Notes: generated by a model from the letters alone, not told the origin. 64,000 nucleotides of DNA from Entonaema liquescens (GCA_902805475.1 CADCSX010000001.1:868001-932000), one strand, 5' to 3'. Shown: positions 23,592 to 35,002, numbered from the stretch's first letter. Numbers and translations are program-made.

Positions 23592-26500
23592 AATATTAAT
23601 AATATTATTATATTTAATTAATTTTTTAAAATAACAAAAATAAATAATAATTTTTAATTAAATTTTAATAATTTTAATAAAATAAATAAATTTTATATAA
23701 TTAAATTATATAAATAATTTCGTTAAAAAAATTAATTAAATATTAATTTATATATTTTAAAATAATTTCTTTTTAAAAAACCTTTTTATTTTTTTTAAAA
23801 AAATTTTACTTTTTTATTTTTTTATTTTTTTACATTAATATAAATTAAATTAAATTTATTTTTTTATATATATAATATAAAATTTATAATTTATAATTTA
23901 TAATTTATAAATATAAATTAAAAATATTTAAAATTAAATTTATTTTTTTTTTAATTTTACTTTTTATTATATATTTTAACGTTATAAAAAATATTTTATT
24001 AAATTATATTTAAATTATATTATTAATAATATTAATAATCTCAAACGTAATAAAATTTTCCGTTTAAAATAATATAATATAAATATCATAAATTTTTAAA
24101 ATTAATAAAATAATATTTTTCGCATTTTTAATTAAATTTACATTTAATACTTAATTAACAAAATACTTATTTTTACTTTTAATTTTAATAACAAATTCCA
24201 CATTTTTTTCTTCTTTTTTCATTTTTTTTTTTAAATTACTAAATTTACCATTTATAATTTATAAACTTTTTATAGAATTTACAATTTTTTTCAACTTTTC
24301 ACATATTTTTATTTTTATTAAAACAAAAAATACATAAATTAAAATTATAATATAAAAATTATATTTTATTAAATTCTTTTTTTTAATATAATATAAACCG
24401 TTAACATTTTTATTTTTATTTTTAAAATTTTTTTAAATAAACAATTAAAAATTAAATAAATAAAATTTTAATTAAAACATTATAAAAAATTAAATAATTT
24501 AATTAAAAAAAACATTTTACATTTATTTTTTATTAATTAAATAAAAAAACATTAATTTCATATTTTTAATATTAAAAAATAAATCTTTAATAAATTTAAA
24601 AAAAATATTAATATTAATATTAAAATTTTTTACCCGTTTAAACTTTTTTATTTTATAATTTTTTCCCCGTAAATAAATTATATAATCAATTTCACTTTTA
24701 ATAAATTAAAATATTAAATATATTTAAATTATAATATTTTATTAAATAACCATTTATATATTATATAATTAAAATATATAAAACTTTATTATAACTTTTA
24801 AATTATAAATATATATTTTATTATTTATTTAATTTACATTCGTTAATAAATTTATATTAAAAAATAAAAATCCCATATTTTAATTATTAATATACACATA
24901 AATATTTAATATAATATTATTTCCATTTTTTATTATTTAAATTCAATCGTACTTTTTATAATATATAATAACTTTAATAATTTATTAAAATTATTACTTA
25001 AAATAATCCCATTAAAAATATTTTTTAACACCATTAATATAATTATAACCCATTTTATTTTAAATAAAAAACAAATATTAAAATTAAATTTAAAATCCTT
25101 TAATAAAAACGTAATTATAAAAATAAATCTTATTTTAACATTAATAAAAATACATTAAAAACTTATTAAAATAAAACACTTATATATAATTTTAAATAAA
25201 TAAAATAAATATTTTAACTTTTTATAACGTAAATTTTAAAAAATTACTAAAAAAAAACTTTATTATTAAATTTTCATATTAAAAACATATTAATAACAAA
25301 AAACTCTTTCCGTAAATTTAATATTTTAATTATCTTTTAAACCTTAATTAATTTAAATTAACTAAAATATAAAAAAATATTTATTATATAAAAAAAAAAT
25401 AATTAAAATATACACTAATTAAAAAAAATAAATAAATACCAAAATTATTATTTAAATTTTACATAAAAAAAATAAATTTAAATTATATTTCTTATTAATT
25501 AAAATTTTAAAATAATAAAAAAAAATATTTAATTAATTTATTTCGTAATTAATATTACTTTTAATATAAATATTAATAACTTATATATTATAAAATTTTA
25601 AATAATATTTATAAAATATAATAATTATAAATTTTATAAAACTTTTTTTTTAATTATTAACAAAATTAACAATATATATAAAATTAAAATAAAACAAATA
25701 AACTTAATAAATCAAATATTCGCTAATAAAATAATAAAATTTAAATATTATTTTAATTTTTTAATAAAAATTACCTTAACCGAAAAAAATATAAAAAATA
25801 TTTAATATAATAAAAAAAACTTGTTTTAAATTTATATAATAATAAAAAAATTAATTTAAATAATATATTAATATATAAAATAATAAAAAATACCAAAAAT
25901 AATATTTAATATAATTTTTTAAAAAAAAATAATATATATTAATATAATAATTAATTAATAAAAATTTAATTATTATATTATTTTTAAATTTATAATAATA
26001 TAAATAAAAATAAATATTAATAATAAATAAATATTTAAATTAAAATATATTATATATATAAAAATAAAATAAGAAAAAAAACTATATATAATTATATAAT
26101 AAAATATTATTATTAATATAAAATAATAATATATTAAAATAAATTAAATTTTATATTATTAAATTAAAAAACAAAATAAAATTTTTAAATAATAAATTAA
26201 TTATCGTAATTATAATTACAATTATAATAATTAATAAAATATATCATTAAATAAAAATTACGCGTAATTTATATATAATCATATTATATAAAACATAATA
26301 ATAATATAAGAAATTTTAACTATATAATAATTATAAAACTAACACCGTAATATTAATAAAAATTAATTTTAATAATATTTTCGAATTAAAAAAATATTTT
26401 TAACATACCGGACACCAAAATATTAATACCATAATTATAAAATTAAATAATTTTTTACGTAATTTTTATTTAATTTTTAACTTTTTTATTATAATTAATT

Positions 26501-27914
26501 AAAAATATAATAATTTATTATTTATTATTAAATTTTATTTTTAATTTTTATATAATTTATATAATTTACCACTATTTAAAATTATATTAAATAAAATATT
26601 TACCATTATATTTTTTATTTAAAAATTTATTTTAAATTTTTTTTTAATAAATTTTATTTATGAAAATATATATATAATTAAATATTTATAATATTTTTAT
26701 GTTTTTTCGTATATTAATAATTAAATTTAACAAGTTATAATAATATATTTTTATAATGATTTTAATTATTTTTAACTTATTTATATTTATAAATTTTATT
26801 TTTTTAATATATTTAATTTTTTTAAATATTAATATAATTATTCTTTTATATATTTTTTAATTTTTTTTAATTTTTTAAATAATTATTTTTATTAATTAAA
26901 AAATTAAAAAGTTTTTATTTTAATTTAATATTATAATTAATTGGTTTTAATAATATTTTTTTTATTTTTAATTTTTTAATTATTTTAGATTTTTTCTTTT
27001 ATTTTTTTAATTATAAAAAATATTTAAATCGTTATTTAATTTTAAATTATTATTTAATAAATTTAATAATTTTAATAATTTTAATAATAATTTTAATTTT
27101 ATACGTTTTATATATTTTAAAAATTTAATTAATTTTAATAAATTTAATAATTTTAAATTTAATAAATTTAAATGTAATAAATTTAATAATTTATTATCGG
27201 ATTTATCATTTATTAATTGCTCGTTAAAAATAATTTTAAATGTTTTATTTTTTAGTTTTTTAAAACGTTTTTTTTTATTTATTATTAAAAATTTTTTTTT
27301 TAATTATTAATTAAATTTTATTTTTAAACGTTAATTTTTAAGTTTTTTATAAACCAAGGAATTAAAGTAAATTTAAAACAATTATATTTAATAAAGTTTT
27401 TAAAAATCGTTTTAATTATATGTTTAAAATTAATTTATTATTAAAAGTTTAAATAAACGTTAATGTTAAATTAATTTTTCGAACGTTTATTACGCATTTT
27501 TTATTTTTTAAACGTTTTTTAATTAATTTTACGATAATTAAAATTTGTATTATTGTAATTTTTAATATATTTATTTAATTTTTTAAATTTTATATTAAAT
27601 TTATTTAATTTTTTTTATTTATTTTTATTTTAATTATTTTTTAAATAAAATAATTTATTATTACTTTTTATTTATTATTTATTTTTTATAATTTTTATAT
27701 TATTATTTTTTAATTATTAATTATATATTAATTAAATAAATTTATTAAATTAATTATTTTTATTTTATTTTTATAAATTTTATATTTTTAAAATTTAATT
27801 ATTAAAGTTTATATATTTTTATTTAACGTATAAAATTTTCCATTTTTAATTTTAAATTAATAATATTGTTATAATTTAATTTATTTTTTTATAATTAATA
27901 TAAAAATATTATTA

Positions 27915-28085
27915 TAAAAAAATTTAATAATTATATTAATTAATTATAAAATGAAATTATATAATATAAATTATAAAAATTTTTATAATAATATAATGGT
28001 TTATATATTAACGTAAAATTAAATTAATTTTAAAATATATGTAAAAAATTTTTTATAAAATTTATAAATAATTATATTTTTATAT
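27915..28085 (+). repeat. 171-bp direct repeat, right copy
   Basis: Same-orientation partner of 13576-13746. Its right end coincides with the point (~28087) where similarity to the 695-bp short element begins, which suggests that this repeat marks the right border of material inserted into, or deleted from, the element. Confidence 0.8.
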
Positions 28086-28271
28086 TAAAATAAATATAAT
28101 TATATTTAATTAAAATTAATATTAATTAACACGTTTTAAATAATAAAGTTTAAATATATTAATTATTTAAAATTATCTTTTAATATAAATATAAAATAAT
28201 TGATTGTATGGTAATTGAGTTAGTATGTTAAAATATTGTAATTACGGTTACAGCTGTAGCCAAGTGTATCT

Positions 28272-28324
28272 GGTGGGGTAATCTACGTGGAAGACCGGCA
28301 GACCAATCTACATGTAGCATCACT
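28272..28324 (-). repeat. right terminal inverted repeat of the 15.4-kb element
   Basis: 53 bp, GGTGGGGTAATCTACGTGG.. to ..CATGTAGCATCACT, the inverted partner of 12881-12934. Not RIP-mutated. Confidence 0.9.
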
Positions 28325-30060
28325 CTTGGTTTTCCTCGTGACATTAGCAATGGTTGACTTGTTGAGGGAGAAAGAAAAGGCTATCAGACACGCAAGTTTT
28401 CGTAAGTTCGATACCAGCGACGGTGGTAGTCAAGACGTATACGCCCTGGTAGGCGCCTATTTTATATAGAATACCAGTTCGAGTCCCAGTTTTTTGATAG
28501 GCTTATCGGCGATATCATCCAGGGTGCTTGAAAGGGCTCTAGGTATGGGACTAGAATCAACAGTCGATTCAACTACAAGGGGTGTAAGTTTAAGGGTCTA
28601 GACAACATTAAGAATACTAGTAACGATTATTAAGTTGGTCTCATAAAATCATAAATATGGAGAGCCAGGAACCAGGAATCTCCAGCGCCCGCAGGTAAGC
28701 ATACACTCTTTCTGGTACCCATGTATTCGGTATCCCGGTTCCTCGTACAATTGATGAGTGGCGCCACAGCGATTTGTAGATGTATTAATATAATCTCCAA
28801 GTGAGTCCAGTAAGAGGCGGTTGGCTAGTATCGCCCCCTGTCCCTTCTTCCAATGCAATATTTCGAGGCAGGATGTATTGACAGCTCTTCTTTCGGTATA
28901 GAATTAGTCACATAAGTCCCCAGTAATAGCTTTCGAGAAATGTACTAGAGCTATGCTCAAGGAATCCACAGAGAGGGACAGGTAGCGCACGCCTAGGTAG
29001 GTGTATATATACTGCCAAATACCTAAGTCAATGAGGCAAACGTAGAAGGTGGTAATGTATTTTAACCCTATCAACTAAGTAGCCGGTCTGCTATGCTTTC
29101 CAATCAGCTCCATCAGCTAGGAGGTCTATGTCTACCGAGGTAGGGAGTGAGGACCTAGGTAAACATGTGAAATATATGAAGACTTTATTCTTAGACACAG
29201 CGACACGCCAAAGCCTGGTGGCTAGTCATGTACATAGCATGGAGTCGTGATTCTAGATACGGTACACTCTCCTTCCCAGATTACTAGGTACAATAGCATC
29301 CGTAAACCCGGACTCCGCGTTACTAAATACTACGGCAAGGAGGAGGCCGGAATCCGAGTTACTAGACAACACAGTACCCCTGAGTAGCGTTACTACACAC
29401 CATAGTGTCCGTTACTGGACAGCATGGCAATTAAGCAATGGCTTTACTAGACACCAATTATTAAGTTAAGCCAGATCTATACTATTCATGTAAGCCAATC
29501 TCATCAAGTGCCATATTTTATCCTGGTCTGCCTGGGGAGGCACTATTCCTGGTGCTACTGCTACTAAGTATATATGCTAATCGTACAAACCAGCACATTA
29601 GATACGTTTATTTAAAGGCCTTCAAGATGCGGAAATATACTACATATGAGCTATTATGTTATACGTGGACTTAGTCTACCAACCATATGAGTGAAGAGGA
29701 AGGGCCTCCTGTAAAATACATTCGTACCAAGATATCATGTATTACTATACCCGAGAATACTCCCTTGACCTCTCATTTCAATATAAAACGCTGATGGAAA
29801 TTTACATACCAATTCGTAGGTGTACCTAGTCATTTATTTCAAGTGTAATACAGTAGTGGTTAGTATGGTAGTGTTGGTTCTAGAAGTAAGGATGATCAGC
29901 TTTCGATTTACCGGGAGAGATTTGCTTTTTAAACTAATTACCTACCTATTACCAAATCGTAGTTACTTTTCAGCGGTTATTATAAACGTGAGAATAGTAG
30001 TAAATATAGAAGCAGTAAGTATGGTAGCTAATATAGTGGTGGTGGTACAATTTGTGGACA
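28325..30060. other. gene-poor normal-composition spacer
   Basis: Normal base composition returns just before the right TIR and lasts to about 30060. I see no convincing gene. Short frames at 28287-28469, 28649-28858 and 29820-30110 have no recognisable motifs. A degenerate TTACTA repeat lies at 29281-29460. Confidence 0.55.
29281..29460. repeat. degenerate repeat, GTTACTAGACACCATAGTG type
   Basis: Six TTACTA/TTACTG-led units start near 29281, 29320, 29359, 29390, 29412 and 29444 (spacing 22-39). Each is followed by a variant of GACACCATAGTGTCC. It resembles a decayed minisatellite. Confidence 0.55.
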
Positions 30061-30777
30061 AAAAAACCGCACATTTTATTATTATATATTTATATTTTAA
30101 ACTTTTATAATTTTACATTTAAAATAAATAAAAATATTTTATTTTTCTTTACTAATTATTTAATGGAATTTTAATATAAGTATAAAGTTTAAATAATTTA
30201 TTTTTATTATATTATATGTTAAATAATAAATATTAAATATTAATGTTTTTATATAAATATAATTTTATTTTACGTTTTAATTATTAAATTATAATAAAAA
30301 GTAAAAATATTAATAATTAATTTAAGTATTTATTTAATTAAAATTAAAGATTTTATATTTTTATTAATTAAATTAATTATGTTAAAAATTTTTAAAAACG
30401 TTGATTTTTGTTAAAAATCGTGATTTTTTCCATATATTCCACAAAATTTACGTTTTTCAAAAACTCATTATTATATAAAATCAAATTATAAAAATATATA
30501 ATTAATATATTTTAATAGTTAAAAAGTTAAAGTTATATAAATTAAATAAAAATAAATTAAAATTAATTTTTTATATTTTTAAAATAATTTTTAAAATATT
30601 CGATAATGTATTATATTAAGTTCGATTTTTTACATTTTTAGTTTTAATCTTTAAAATAAATAAAAATCATAAATAAATAAAGCTTCGAAATTAAATTATA
30701 TGTTATATATAAAGTTTATTTATATACGTAAAAATAAAAACGTGGTATATAAATTAATTTAATTATATAAAAATTAA
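30061..30777. repeat. AT-only tract, RIP-type, left of the short TIR element
   Basis: A/T-dominated sequence with few G/C, mostly in CpG, abutting the 695-bp TIR element. No structure or gene recognised. Confidence 0.6.
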
Positions 30778-31472
30778 AAATGATGTTATTTACAAATTAC
30801 CATGTTAATTTTTCCACGTAAATTACTTTATTAAAGCAATTATACGTAAATAACTTAAAAATTACTATATTTTAATATTTTAATTTAATTATTATGTAAT
30901 TAATTATTTTATATTTATATTAAAATATAATTTTAAATAATTAATATATTTAAATTTTATTTTTTAAAACGCATTAATTAATATTAATTTTAATTAAATA
31001 TAATTATATTTATTAAATTTAATTTATAAATAAAAAAAATTAATTTATAATTAAATAATTTATAATAATAATATTTTTAATATAAAATAAATATATTTAT
31101 ATAATTATTATAATAAAATGTATTTAATAATATAAATATTTTTAAAATTAATTATATTTTAAATAAAATACCGTTAAATGTTAATATTTATAAATAATTT
31201 TTTTTAAATTTTTAATTAAATATTTAATAATATATTTAATAAATTTAAATTTTTTAAATTTTTAATTATAATAATATAATTAATTATTAAAAATTTAAAT
31301 AAATAAAATTAATTTATAAATAATAAATAAATCTTAAATTTAAGTTTTTAAATAATGGTATGTTATTTTATTAATAATTATTAATTAATTTAACGTGTTA
31401 ATTATTTATAGCTGTTTAGTGGGGTAATTTACGTGGAAGGGCTGGCAAAGTAATTTGTAAATAACATCACTT
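30778..31472. mobile_element. 695-bp short TIR element, relative of the 15.4-kb element, inverted
   Basis: Left end AAATGATGTTATTTACAAAT and right end ..TTTGTAAATAACATCACTT are RIP-mutated versions of the TIRs at 12881 and 28324. The inner left ~240 bp matches the reverse complement of 28085-28324. The inner right ~400-450 bp matches the reverse complement of about 12881-13395. So this copy has the two ends of the large element joined directly, in opposite orientation. It is flanked by the perfect 8-bp direct repeat AAAATTAA (30770-30777 and 31473-31480), though in such AT-rich DNA this could be chance. It is non-coding and MITE-like. Confidence 0.8.
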
Positions 31473-32010
31473 AAAATTAAAATGTTCGGTTTTTTTGTCC
31501 TCCTATTGTAATAATAGTGGTATTGTCTCATAACGTACGAGTACCTTCGTACTAGTACATCTCTTAGTAAATCCGTAATCCCAATTTGCGGCTTTACAGA
31601 AATATATATAATGGGTACCTAGTAAGAAGTATATTCCAGAAATAAGAAGTGGTTGTATGGTGTCAGACAGAACGTATCAATTTATTTGCAGTAAATTTTT
31701 GCGATACTGTAATGATTCTGCTGCGCATATTGTAAGAAAGTGTTCAAGGCTAAGGTTCCTGGAACGAGGCTTATGTGAATACTTTTCCTAGTACGAGTAA
31801 ATATACAAAGCCTTTCAACTCTTCCAGCTTTCGGATAAAGAACGTGGCCCAGGTTAAGCCCAGGTTGCAAGCAGTATCGCTAAAGTACTAGCTAAGAACT
31901 GGACATCAAATGGAAACTCTATTTATTCGGTTAGTATCGACCTAACAATCTGGGGGGGTATACGTCCTGATTCGACTTCCCAGAATAAAGCAACTCTTCT
32001 CATTTTAGCC
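31473..32010. other. intergenic with a dispersed repeat
   Basis: No gene recognised. The minus-strand frame at 31682-31870 has no motif I can name. Contains the ~95-bp repeat shared with 56.1 kb and many short CCTAGG/GTAC palindromes. Confidence 0.5.
31838..31933 (+). repeat. dispersed ~90-bp repeat, copy 1
   Basis: Clearly similar to 56105-56193 on the same strand: both share CAGGTT..AAGC.G.ATCGCT, GTACTA..TAAGAAC, then GACATCAAATG and CTATTTATT.GGTTA. Nature unknown; 24 kb apart. Confidence 0.7.
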
Positions 32011-32620
32011 TCAAATTATACCCTTGCCTCTTAGAGATGTGCTTGAGTACATGATGTTTAAGATTTGGATAAATTTACTCCAGAAGATAAGCAGACTAAG
32101 GAGGAGGTAGGGACGCAGTTTGGTATAAAAAGTCGAGGATAAGAGATGAAGCTAAAGCAAAAAAGAGCGACCACTGCTGAGGTTGTGTGTAGCTTGATGA
32201 ACAATTCATATATCCAACGTCGGATGATAGGTATGGAGGCTAATCCAATTACCCAGACGGAGCATGAAGCCTAGGTAACATGTTAGAGGTAAGCAATAAT
32301 TGGCACAAGCTAGCTCACCAAAAGACCAGCAATATCGTGAATCGCGCCTCGCCCAAAAATAGCGTACACGGTCACTTCAATTATAACAATAACACCTAGC
32401 CATATATGCAACGTAGCGTATTGCTCAAGATGTATTCCGCAGATACTGATAACATAGTTCATATGAGCGATGCCTGATAGTGGAAAGAAGTTAATAAGAG
32501 CTATGCGCTTGAGACGGTGAGCTTCAGGCGCGCAAAGCGCCTTAATCAGTATGACTGACATACCAACTGGCAAAAGGCAAAAGGCAGAAGCCTAAGCTGA
32601 CACTGACTGTATACCACTAT
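32011..32620 (-). pseudogene. ferric reductase-like (FRE/NOX superfamily) membrane domain, broken
   Basis: Ferric reductases are membrane flavocytochromes that reduce Fe3+ at the cell surface. Here only part of the membrane domain remains. The first piece (about 32600-32319) contains RLKRIALINFFPL, then a TM helix and LEQYATLHIWLGVIVIIEV, with the heme-type His in a ferric-reductase-like context. A plausible 48-nt intron (32318-32271, GTGAGC..CTCTAAC..CCTAG) joins it in frame to a second piece with IRRWIYELFIKLHTTSAVVA, the typical second heme-helix pattern. Downstream the frame is lost at a T-run: the following segment with the LHLLSS and RPYLLLSLLIFW pattern is readable only in another frame and is preceded by an in-frame TAG. 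No FAD or NAD domain is found downstream and no N-terminal exons upstream, so the gene is a decayed fragment. Confidence 0.65.
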
Positions 32621-33243
32621 ATATGATCCGTGGGAAATTATGCTAAGTAAGTTTGATGGTGTCGTGAGCAACTTGTAACTCAATAAGGGGGAAACTACTT
32701 AACCCAAGAGACAAGAAGACTTCATCATGGTGGCCGGATCCGGTTCAATCTTCATTTCGTAGATCGAGTGGCTCGAAAAGGCCACGATATTGATAGGTCG
32801 GTAGGTATTCATAGTACCCCCGGGCCATCCGGCTTTTACGACCAAACATGTATTTTACATCAATAATTCCTTTGAAGATGTCAACTGGTTAAAATAATAA
32901 GCTACGCTAAAGGCCTCCAGAACCTTCCCTAGCTACGCTATACCTATACAATGGTAGAACCTGAGAGCAGTCGAACGAGCTACAATATCCTCGCTAATAT
33001 TTGGCGTTGGGCTTCCCTTGCTGGATTGAGATACCTAAGGTGATATGGCTCTATGCGGACCACGTGCAGATCGGTGTACGGTGCAACGATGTAGTTAGGA
33101 GAACTTCCTAGGAAGTTGACTTCCTCCAAACACCACTAGCCAGATTGGAAAATAGATTATACGGAAAGAAAAACTCCCTAACACCCAATCGCCAATAGTT
33201 TTCCGGTGTAAGATTCATTTTAGAAACGAAGCGACCGTAGAAA
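32621..33243. other. intergenic
   Basis: No gene recognised; possibly degraded upstream exons of the ferric reductase relic on the minus strand, but nothing readable. A palindrome of the ACTTCCTAGGAAGT type lies at ~33104-33117. Confidence 0.45.
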
Positions 33244-33579
33244 TTAAATAAAAGAATTCAATTTAGGCTTTAGGCCTACCGGTGGCCGTGACAGCAAAGT
33301 TTCAATATACGTGAAAGGGGACTCTGCTGAAAGCTCATGGAGTTGAGTTTTGGAAGAGTCGGCCAGCTCAGTCAGACGCGCACGAGGTATATCATCTTGA
33401 TTATCTAGTAGTTCAGAATAGCCAGGAAGAGGGTCTAAACCTGAGAATCCTTTTTGAGATGCAGCTGAAACTGAAGCTGTCGTGGTCGTGGATGGCGATT
33501 CTAAAACTAACATCTCCTCCGGCAATATATGCCCCGCTTCGTTGGGAAGATGGAGCCAATGGTGGCGATGGATATACAC
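33244..33579 (-). CDS. hypothetical protein, 111 aa, doubtful
   Basis: A frame of 111 codons with balanced composition: a His/Leu-rich start, a Ser/Thr tract in the middle (STTTTASVSAAS) and an acidic, helix-like second half. No domain, signal peptide or homologue is recognised. It may be the end of a longer spliced gene or a chance frame. The upstream region on this strand is purine/pyrimidine-skewed (GAGAGAAAGAGAGAAAG on the plus strand at ~33607-33625), which could be a promoter tract. Confidence 0.3.
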   Translation of the reverse strand: MYIHRHHWLHLPNEAGHILPEEMLVLESPSTTTTASVSAASQKGFSGLDPLPGYSELLDNQDDIPRARLTELADSSKTQLHELSAESPFTYIETLLSRPPVGLKPKLNSFI

Positions 33580-34342
33580 ATTGCCTTTTTCCTCTTACCT
33601 AAAGAACGAGAGAAAGAGAGAAAGAGGGGGGGGATTTGGAAGTCCGTCGACATTCGCCAGCGCCCTCTAACGACAGGGTAGCCTAGGGCTACCAGATGTC
33701 GTTAGTAGAAGGCCTTTAACCGACACCGGGCACAAGTAATATACTTATGACGATATTTTCTAGTTGACATCATTCGTATATGTCAATCGGTAGAAAAGGG
33801 AAGTTTCAATCATGGCCGAAACTTTATGAGGCCACTCTTATACAGAGTGGGTGGGTGGCCGAATACGATACCAAAGAGGCTCATTTTGGTAGACAGCATA
33901 TTCCCATACAACTAAAATAGAAACTACAAAAGGTGCACCGAAACAGACCACATTGTAATTTTGTATATATCTCGTCTTATTCAATGACAGTTATTGGTGT
34001 TGGCCCCGCTACCCCCTAGGTGCTGCACATTAATAGGTAGGTACCTAAGGAACGGCATAAGAGCCCGAAAATTATTCGGAAAGGTAGACGCATCAAATCA
34101 AGAAGTGCACTCATTTAACAATATCACGGATCATGAACTATGTCGGCGTTGATCCATGTTACAGAGGAAGGGGTGTAGGCACTTTGCGGTGTGGGCTACC
34201 TGGGTAACTTCAGCTCCGTTTATGACTTGTATGTGTACAAGTACCTAGGTAGCTTATGTAGGTATATACCTACCAGGTAAGGTAGTGCATACTTACCTAG
34301 GTACCTATCTGGGTGCCTATATATGTATTATTTCCTTCTAGT
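33580..34342. other. intergenic with palindrome cluster
   Basis: No gene recognised. The last 110 bases (34235-34320) hold a dense run of TACCTAGGTA, GGTACCTA and related palindromes. TTTCCTTCTAG at ~34331-34341 looks like an intron 3' end, so an upstream non-coding or coding exon of the next gene is possible. Confidence 0.45.
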
Positions 34343-34714
34343 ATGAGGAAATGCCATGGGTGGTTAACTATTGGTGGTCGTCTACTCGTCGAAGGTTTGC
34401 CATATCGTGTTTGTGCACTTCCTACTAGAATGGATAAGCTCAGACGAGAATTCGAACCCAATGAGGAGTATATCGCGATTGTTTACGAATGGATCCCAGA
34501 AGAGTATAACGATCCCGCTACGGTTCTAGAAGTCGATAGGTTTCTCTACCTTACTGGACTTTGCCATCTGCCAGGTTCCCACGTCGACAACTGGATGGGT
34601 GGAGTCTTGCTTGATCTCTCGGACTATGCCTACCCCCGCTCCCATGAATGGCATGCTTTGTGTCATAGACTGGAGCCGATCGAACACATCCTTCGACCGC
34701 ATGACCCATACTAG
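34343..34714 (+). CDS. fungal orphan protein, 124 aa, possible kinase-like fragment
   Basis: The frame opens at the ATG at 34343; four in-frame codons further a second Met codon does not occur soon, and upstream codons lack an ATG. Residues ~40-55 (EEYIAIVYEWIPEEYNDPAT) and ~58-90 (VDRFLYLTGLCHLPGSHVDNWMGGVLLDLSDYAYPR) resemble, from memory, a segment found in uncharacterised fungal kinase-like proteins in which a hinge-like YE(F/W) motif is followed by a short FLxxxGF helix and an (L)LDLSD element. If so, the ATP-binding and catalytic parts are missing and this is a solitary C-terminal piece. The sequence just before the start looks like an intron acceptor, so a spliced upstream exon may have been missed. 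It sits directly upstream of the broken TPR-family paralogue. Confidence 0.45.
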   Translation: MRKCHGWLTIGGRLLVEGLPYRVCALPTRMDKLRREFEPNEEYIAIVYEWIPEEYNDPATVLEVDRFLYLTGLCHLPGSHVDNWMGGVLLDLSDYAYPRSHEWHALCHRLEPIEHILRPHDPY

Positions 34715-35002
34715 GTACTAGTATGGTGTGGCGGAACTGAGCTGAGAAGTATGAGATGATATCTCGATTTTAGTCAAAGTTTCAGCCAATATGCCTATAG
34801 ATTAGGTATCTAGGTAAATTCAGATCAGTTGATACAATTGATTTGGTATCTCTCTGTCCGTTATCACACGTACGTATACTTCTCAGAGCTGCAAGCCCAC
34901 CTCTAGAACCTTTACATCTACAACAACGATAATGAATGAAATGATGTAACATACCTCTTGTACATTTGAAGGTACCTAAGGTAAAAGCCAATGTCCATAA
35001 TC

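Larger units (their letters stand above)
12881..28324. mobile_element. 15.4-kb TIR-bounded element, core fully RIP-mutated
   Basis: The two ends are matching terminal inverted repeats: AGTGATGCTACATGTAGATT.. reading in at 12881 and its reverse complement reading out at 28324, identical over the first 22 bases and 53-54 bp long in total. About 150-220 bp inside each end the composition switches to A/T only. A 695-bp sequence at 30778-31472 carries the same two ends plus several hundred bases of both subterminal regions, so these ends move as a pair. No target-site duplication is evident at this copy. TIR length, together with the 8-bp duplication of the small relative, would fit Mutator-like or hAT-type DNA transposons; no transposase is readable. 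The interior holds nested repeats listed separately, so the 15-kb size may come from later insertions into a short element. Confidence 0.75.

Noticed and set aside
12881..28324. AT-rich region as a centromere
   Set aside because: Only ~15 kb, bounded by matching TIRs and with a short derivative nearby. A transposon explanation is sufficient, and centromere identity cannot be judged from sequence.
28410..28500. tRNA-like B-box sequence AGTTCGAGTCCC
   Set aside because: No base-paired T-stem, no matching acceptor stem and no credible anticodon arm could be drawn around it.
29820..30110. 96-codon plus-strand frame spanning the edge of an AT-rich tract
   Set aside because: Starts at a weak context, rich in Val and Ile from simple GTAGTA-type sequence, and runs into RIP-type DNA.
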